From positions 248,001-312,000 of the forward strand of contig JACJZU010000002.1 of NCBI GenBank assembly GCA_020635435.1: a DNA stretch of 64,000 nucleotides, read 5' to 3'. Below the pieces are notes generated by a model. The model was not told where the DNA came from, ran no database searches, and was given only the letters and a program-made list of their open reading frames with translations. The translations under genes were made by a program, and so were the position numbers. Every line of letters begins with the position of its first letter. The stretch's first letter is position 1. Shown one piece after another: positions 60,508 to 64,000 of this stretch. The DNA comes from Flavobacteriales bacterium (GTDB lineage Bacteria > Bacteroidota > Bacteroidia > NS11-12g > UBA9320).

Positions 60508-61362
60508 GTGAACCGAACCCCCCGAACGATACGAGCAGGAAACAAGCTCCTCTCCACCGATACCCCGCTGGTCATGGGCATTTTGAATATTACGCCGGAT
60601 TCGTTCTTCGATGGGGGCAAATACACGAATGTTGATGATGCGATCTTGCGCTGTGCTCAAATGCTCGATGAGGGGGCAAGCATCATCGACATCGGGGCGA
60701 ACAGCAGCCGACCGGGCTCTGTACCGGTAGGAGCGGAGCGCGAACTCGAGTTACTTCTTCCGGTCATACGCGAAATACGCCTGCAATTCCCGGAGGCCGT
60801 ACTTTCAATAGACACATTCGAAAGCCGAGTGGCAGGCGAATGTCTTGATCTCGGTGTACACATCATCAACGATATCTCGGCTGGGGATGAGGATGCGAAC
60901 ATGCTCAATGTCCTGAGCAATTCCGGAGCCTGCTACATTGCCATGCACAAGAAGGGTGAGACACGGAATATGCAGAAGAACCCAACTTACGAAGATGTGG
61001 TGCAAGAGGTATGTACATACTTCGCAGAACGAATTGGGAAATTCAGATCAAAGGGGATAGAGGAGGTCGTTCTCGATCCCGGTTTTGGATTTGGCAAACA
61101 AACCGCGCACAATTACGAACTGCTTCGTGAACTGCGGAGTATCAAGGATCTGTTCTGTTTACCGCTTTTGGTTGGTGTTTCCCGCAAATCCATGATCAAT
61201 CGCGTTCTGCATACCGATCCGGCGCATGCACTGAACGGTACCACCACGCTAAATACGCTGGCACTTCTGAACGGGGCCGATATCCTGCGCGTACACGATG
61301 TACGGGAAGCCGTGGAGTGCGTAAAATTGGTGGAAGCTCACCGCGGTAGATTCGATTCGTAA
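60508..61362 (+). CDS. folP: Dihydropteroate synthase
   Basis: Joins p-aminobenzoate to the pterin pyrophosphate in folate synthesis. 284 residues from GTG 60508 (MNRTPRTIRAGNKLL); the frame is open far upstream, but that region is antisense to the DUF1599 gene. Signatures: PLVMGILNITPDSFFDGGKY (about 20-39), ASIIDIGANSSRPGSVPVGAE (second pterin loop, about 57-77), LSIDTF, IINDISAGDEDANM, VVLDPGFGFGKQ and the C-terminal LLVGVSRKSMINRVL followed by NGTTTLNTLALLNGADILRVHDV. All usual motifs are present, with normal length. Confidence 0.97.
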   Translation: MNRTPRTIRAGNKLLSTDTPLVMGILNITPDSFFDGGKYTNVDDAILRCAQMLDEGASIIDIGANSSRPGSVPVGAERELELLLPVIREIRLQFPEAVLSIDTFESRVAGECLDLGVHIINDISAGDEDANMLNVLSNSGACYIAMHKKGETRNMQKNPTYEDVVQEVCTYFAERIGKFRSKGIEEVVLDPGFGFGKQTAHNYELLRELRSIKDLFCLPLLVGVSRKSMINRVLHTDPAHALNGTTTLNTLALLNGADILRVHDVREAVECVKLVEAHRGRFDS

Positions 61363-61388
61363 AAAAAAGTGCGGGCCGCGACCCGCAC
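61361..61388 (-). terminator. Intrinsic terminator of the candidate small RNA
   Basis: Stem GTGCGGG/CCCGCAC (61382-61388 with 61369-61375) with a 6-base loop, followed on the minus strand by eight T (61368-61361). On the plus strand the hairpin is followed by A, not T, so it does not serve folP. Confidence 0.85.
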
Positions 61389-61482
61389 CAAAAAAATAAA
61401 CCAAACTAACCATGAAATACGCGATGCAATCAATCACCACGTAAATCCGGAACAGGAATGAACACACACACCTGAACCATTG
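61361..61482 (-). ncRNA. Candidate small RNA (~120 nt) on the minus strand between folP and the eIF1-like gene
   Basis: A self-contained transcription unit is visible on the minus strand: TTG (61517-61515), 19-base spacer, TATTTTTG (61495-61488), predicted start near 61482, and ~95 bases later a strong hairpin with eight T (61388-61361). No credible protein frame fits; the one open frame runs through the terminator into folP antisense. The flanking genes are both on the plus strand, so nothing else explains a minus-strand promoter and terminator here. I do not recognise the RNA family; 6S, SRP RNA or a regulatory sRNA have not been tested. Confidence 0.6.
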
Positions 61483-61487
61483 CAGAA

Positions 61488-61517
61488 CAAAAATACAAGA
61501 ACCTGAAAAAGAAGCAA
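61488..61517 (-). promoter_or_regulatory. Consensus promoter of the candidate small RNA (TTG-N19-TATTTTTG)
   Basis: Both elements match the Bacteroidota consensus exactly with a 19-base spacer on the minus strand. It is the best-formed minus-strand promoter in the window and has no protein gene downstream. Confidence 0.65.
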
Positions 61518-61532
61518 GGGGTATTTGTCACA

Positions 61533-61565
61533 TTGGGAAAAGCGTTATTTCATGATGTAGATTTG
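61533..61565 (+). promoter_or_regulatory. Consensus promoter (TTG-N22-TAGATTTG) for the eIF1-like gene
   Basis: TTG at 61533-61535, 22-base spacer, TAGATTTG at 61558-61565, five bases before ATG 61571. Back-to-back with the small-RNA promoter (61488-61517). Predicts a leaderless or nearly leaderless mRNA. Confidence 0.6.
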
Positions 61566-61570
61566 TACTT

Positions 61571-61912
61571 ATGGCGAAGAAGAAACTTGGTCTCAGCGAT
61601 CTGGGCGGTTTGGTTTTCAGCACCGATCCCGATCTGATCGAACATGAACCCGAAGAAGAGTCCTCCGTGTCTCATCCTTCTGAACAACGACTTCGCGTTC
61701 GGATCGACAAGAAGGGAAGAAAAGGCAAGGTAGTTACCCTGGTTGAGGGATTTGAGGGTAGGGAGGAAGCGCTGCAGAACCTGGCCCGCGAACTGAAAAC
61801 GTATTGCGGTACAGGTGGATCCGTCAAGGATCAACAGATCATCATTCAAGGCGACATGTTGGCAAAAGTGCGTTCTAAGCTCCTGCTTGATGGATATCAT
61901 GTTCAGAAATGA
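61571..61912 (+). CDS. SUI1/eIF1 family translation initiation factor homologue (YciH type)
   Basis: 113 residues, cytoplasmic. The C-terminal ~75 residues form the SUI1 fold, with RVRIDKKGRKGKVVTLVEGFEG, LARELKTYCGTGGSVKD and IIIQGDMLAKVRSKLLLDGY; the glycine-rich GTGGSVKD loop is diagnostic. Bacterial members are related to eukaryotic eIF1 and are thought to affect start-codon selection, with the exact role unclear. The N terminus (MAKKKLGLSDLGGLVFSTDPD) is a short polar extension. Monocistronic by the look of its promoter and spacing. Confidence 0.93.
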   Translation: MAKKKLGLSDLGGLVFSTDPDLIEHEPEEESSVSHPSEQRLRVRIDKKGRKGKVVTLVEGFEGREEALQNLARELKTYCGTGGSVKDQQIIIQGDMLAKVRSKLLLDGYHVQK

Positions 61913-61946
61913 CGATTGGAGTCGGTAAATCTCCTCGATAAGCTGC

Positions 61947-61954
61947 TAATTTTG
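61947..61954 (+). promoter_or_regulatory. Candidate -7 box TAATTTTG for pckA
   Basis: Exact TAnnTTTG match 44 bases before ATG 61999. The nearest TTG (61916-61918) is 28 bases upstream, too far for the consensus. Confidence 0.5.
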
Positions 61955-61998
61955 CGGCCTCGATTATCTATATCATAAACACAAACTGATAGAAAAAT

Positions 61999-63594
61999 AT
62001 GAAGAATCACCCATTAAGCGATCGGATCATTGCAGGAGCAGCAGAAACTTACATCAACTTGTCTACCGATGAGTTGATCGACCGTGCTGTTCAGGATGGA
62101 GAAGGAATAATAACCGATATGGGCGCATTGGCTGCCGATACTGGTGAGTTCACCGGTCGTTCGCCGAAGGACAAGTTCGTAGTTCGCGATGCGAATACGG
62201 AAAATGCCGTGTGGTGGGGATCGATCAACCAACCGATTGAAGGGAAATACTTCGATGGTCTGTACGAGAAGATCATGAAGCATTACGAAGGAAAGAAATT
62301 GTACATCCGCGACGCTTTTGCCTGTGCCGACCCGAAATACCGACTCAATATAAGGGTGGTAACTGAAAGTGCGTACCAGAATCTTTTTGCCAAGAACCTG
62401 TTCCTCCGACCAACAGCCGGGGAGTCGGATACGCAGGATCCGGAATGGTTCATATTAGCTGCACCGAGTTTCCATGCCGACCCGGCCGTGGACGGAACCC
62501 GCCAGCACAATTTCACCATGGTGGATTTCACGAAGAAAATGATCCTCATCGGTGGAAGCGGCTATACCGGCGAGATCAAAAAAGGGATCTTCACGGTTCT
62601 GAATTACATCCTTCCACATGAGCGCAACGTACTGTCCATGCACTGTTCGGCCAATATTGGCCAGAATGGCGATACGGCGATCTTCTTTGGATTGTCCGGT
62701 ACGGGAAAAACAACGCTCTCCGCCGATCCAAACCGCAGGCTGATAGGGGATGACGAACACGGCTGGGCTGAGAACTCCGTTTTCAATTTCGAAGGAGGTT
62801 GTTACGCGAAGTGTATCGATCTAACCGAAGAAAAGGAACCTCAGATCTGGCATGCGATCAAACGAGGAGCTCTGGTAGAGAATGTTCGCTTCTTTGAAGG
62901 TACCAACAAAGTGAATTTTGAAGATACATCCGTAACTGAAAATACCCGGGTTGCCTATCCGATCGATCATATTGACAATATAGCCGTTCCGTCGATCGGC
63001 GATGCTCCGAAGAACATCTTCTTCCTCACAGCCGATGCTTTCGGCGTTCTGCCTCCTATTTCCCGATTAACACCCGGACAGGCGGGGTATCACTTCATTT
63101 CAGGATATACAGCGAAAGTAGCAGGAACCGAGGCCGGTATCACCGACCCGGTGGCCGCGTTCAGCGCATGTTTCGGAGAAGCATTCCTCCCGCTGCACCC
63201 AGCCCGATATGCCGAGATGCTCGGTGAAAAAATGCGATCGACAAATGTGAATGTCTGGCTGGTGAATACCGGTTGGAGCGGAGGTCCATTTGGCATCGGA
63301 AAACGCATCAGCTTAAAATATACCCGTGCCATGATCACCGCTGCCCTCGAAGGCAAACTAGACAATGCCGAATACCGCACGCATCCGATCTTCGGTTTGA
63401 ATATGCCTGTCGCTTGTGAGGGTGTACCCGCTGAGATTCTCGATCCACGGAATACATGGTCGGATCCGAATGCGTACGACGCCAAGGCCAATCACCTCGC
63501 GAGTCTGTTCAACAAGAATTTCGAGAAGTTTGCCTCTGGAGCAAACGACGAGATCAAGAATGCCGGTCCAAAAGTGGTATCGGCCAACAGCTGA
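61999..63594 (+). CDS. pckA: Phosphoenolpyruvate carboxykinase (ATP)
   Basis: Converts oxaloacetate and ATP to phosphoenolpyruvate in gluconeogenesis. 531 residues, normal length. Seen motifs: TGEFTGRSPKDKFVVRD (substrate-binding Arg, about 49-65), the kinase-1a P-loop FFGLSGTGKTTLSADPNR (about 230-247), LIGDDEHGW (metal-binding Asp, about 249-257), FEGGCYAKCIDL and the C-terminal NTGWSGGPFGIGKRISLKYTR. The GTGKT form identifies the ATP-dependent rather than GTP-dependent class. Confidence 0.97.
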   Translation: MKNHPLSDRIIAGAAETYINLSTDELIDRAVQDGEGIITDMGALAADTGEFTGRSPKDKFVVRDANTENAVWWGSINQPIEGKYFDGLYEKIMKHYEGKKLYIRDAFACADPKYRLNIRVVTESAYQNLFAKNLFLRPTAGESDTQDPEWFILAAPSFHADPAVDGTRQHNFTMVDFTKKMILIGGSGYTGEIKKGIFTVLNYILPHERNVLSMHCSANIGQNGDTAIFFGLSGTGKTTLSADPNRRLIGDDEHGWAENSVFNFEGGCYAKCIDLTEEKEPQIWHAIKRGALVENVRFFEGTNKVNFEDTSVTENTRVAYPIDHIDNIAVPSIGDAPKNIFFLTADAFGVLPPISRLTPGQAGYHFISGYTAKVAGTEAGITDPVAAFSACFGEAFLPLHPARYAEMLGEKMRSTNVNVWLVNTGWSGGPFGIGKRISLKYTRAMITAALEGKLDNAEYRTHPIFGLNMPVACEGVPAEILDPRNTWSDPNAYDAKANHLASLFNKNFEKFASGANDEIKNAGPKVVSANS

Positions 63595-63695
63595 AAAACC
63601 CGTATACTATTTTCATTTGGCGACCAACACGGAGCGATTTATTCCCTCAGGTGTTGTATTCAACGATTTCAGCGACTGTACGTTCTGAAAACTTC

Positions 63696-63703
63696 TACCT
63701 TTG
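63696..63703 (+). promoter_or_regulatory. Candidate -7 box TACCTTTG for yidC
   Basis: Exact TAnnTTTG match ending 18 bases before ATG 63722. No TTG at the expected -33 position. Confidence 0.5.
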
Positions 63704-63721
63704 CACCCCTAATTTGAAGGA

Positions 63722-64000
63722 ATGGATCGGAATTCGATTATAGGTTACCTGCTCATCTTTGCCATTTTTGCCGGGTATATCTTTTACACCAATAAAAACC
63801 TTGAAGAAGCAAGGGAAATTCAACGGGTCGAAGATTCTATTGCCAATGCGAACAGTCGAACAGACAGTCTTGGCAAAGAAGTTCCTACGCTGCGCGCTGC
63901 TCAGTCCGATGAGAACGACTCCTCAGATCTGAGTGAAACACAACCGGACTCAGGCATTGCCGCGATTGAGAAAACGAGGCCGGAGAGCTTCTACACGTTG
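63722..64000 (+). CDS. yidC: Membrane protein insertase YidC, N-terminal 93 residues (cut by window edge)
   Basis: Inserts proteins into the inner membrane with or without SecYEG. The visible part begins MDRNSIIGYLLIFAIFAGYIF, the characteristic first helix of Bacteroidota YidC, followed by a charged periplasmic linker (NKNLEEAREIQRVEDSIANAN) rich in Ser, Asp and Glu that leads to the periplasmic domain. No stop before the edge. The conserved five-helix insertase core is outside the window, so the call rests on the N-terminal signature and linker. Confidence 0.82.
   Translation, partial: MDRNSIIGYLLIFAIFAGYIFYTNKNLEEAREIQRVEDSIANANSRTDSLGKEVPTLRAAQSDENDSSDLSETQPDSGIAAIEKTRPESFYTL

Noticed and set aside
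61412..61444. 11-codon plus-strand frame (MKYAMQSITT) between folP and the eIF1-like gene
   Set aside because: Too short, no promoter on the plus strand, and it lies in the reverse strand of the candidate small RNA.
61249..61467. 72-codon hydrophobic minus-strand frame downstream of the small-RNA promoter
   Set aside because: It would have to be translated through the intrinsic terminator at 61361-61388 and into folP antisense; the transcript should end before the stop codon.

Overview
The window is from a member of the Bacteroidota, most likely Flavobacteriales or a close relative. Four things point there. Ten predicted secreted proteins end in Type IX secretion (T9SS) sorting domains of type A or type B. 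Recurrent TAnnTTTG -7 boxes, the Bacteroidota promoter type, precede genes, sometimes with TTG 18-22 nt upstream. Lineage-typical families are present (DUF1599, a BT_3928-like DoxX protein, SusC/TonB-type receptor style proteins). Many secreted proteins end their signal peptides in AQ or AS. No mobile element, CRISPR array, rRNA or tRNA was seen.

Layout. 1-3655 (minus): an M49 peptidase, a 46-residue membrane protein and uracil-DNA glycosylase (cut by the window edge) form an operon; an Ldh-type oxidoreductase lies upstream. 3806-7376 (plus): an overlapping three-gene operon of an ECF sigma factor, an inner-membrane/linker/outer-membrane-barrel protein with the architecture of dual membrane-spanning anti-sigma factors, and a T9SS cargo protein. 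7444-27929 (plus): a tandem array of five giant paralogous surface proteins (1037-1534 residues). The third and fourth share about 1.97 kb of DNA with no mismatch that I could find by eye, inside otherwise diverged genes. 28017-36103: an unknown membrane protein and a convergent 2418-residue type B T9SS surface protein.

36219-43654: housekeeping genes (Rsh stringent-response enzyme, Fur-family regulator, PurA), then a minus-strand lipid-linked glycosylation cluster (GT39, GT2, UPF0104-type membrane protein). 43819-51707: three more T9SS type A cargo proteins and a TonB-dependent receptor. 51898-55159: an AIM24-family protein, a subtilase and a beta-barrel protein in tight succession. 55136-60468 (minus): a class III aminotransferase, HU, and an operon of DUF1599, DoxX/BT_3928-like, ABC permease and shikimate kinase. 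60508-64000: folP, an apparent unannotated minus-strand small RNA, an eIF1/SUI1 homologue, pckA and the start of yidC.

The most interesting parts are: (i) the ECF sigma / dual-membrane anti-sigma operon directly upstream of the tandem adhesin array, suggesting surface-sensed control of a variable surface-protein locus; (ii) the conversion-like identity between array members, with stepwise module gain and a switch from type A to type B sorting domains; (iii) the minus-strand small RNA unit at about 61361-61517, with a consensus promoter and a strong intrinsic terminator; and (iv) a recurring TAnnTTTG-N4-5-ATG arrangement implying leaderless or nearly leaderless mRNAs. All calls are from reading the sequence; no database search was run.
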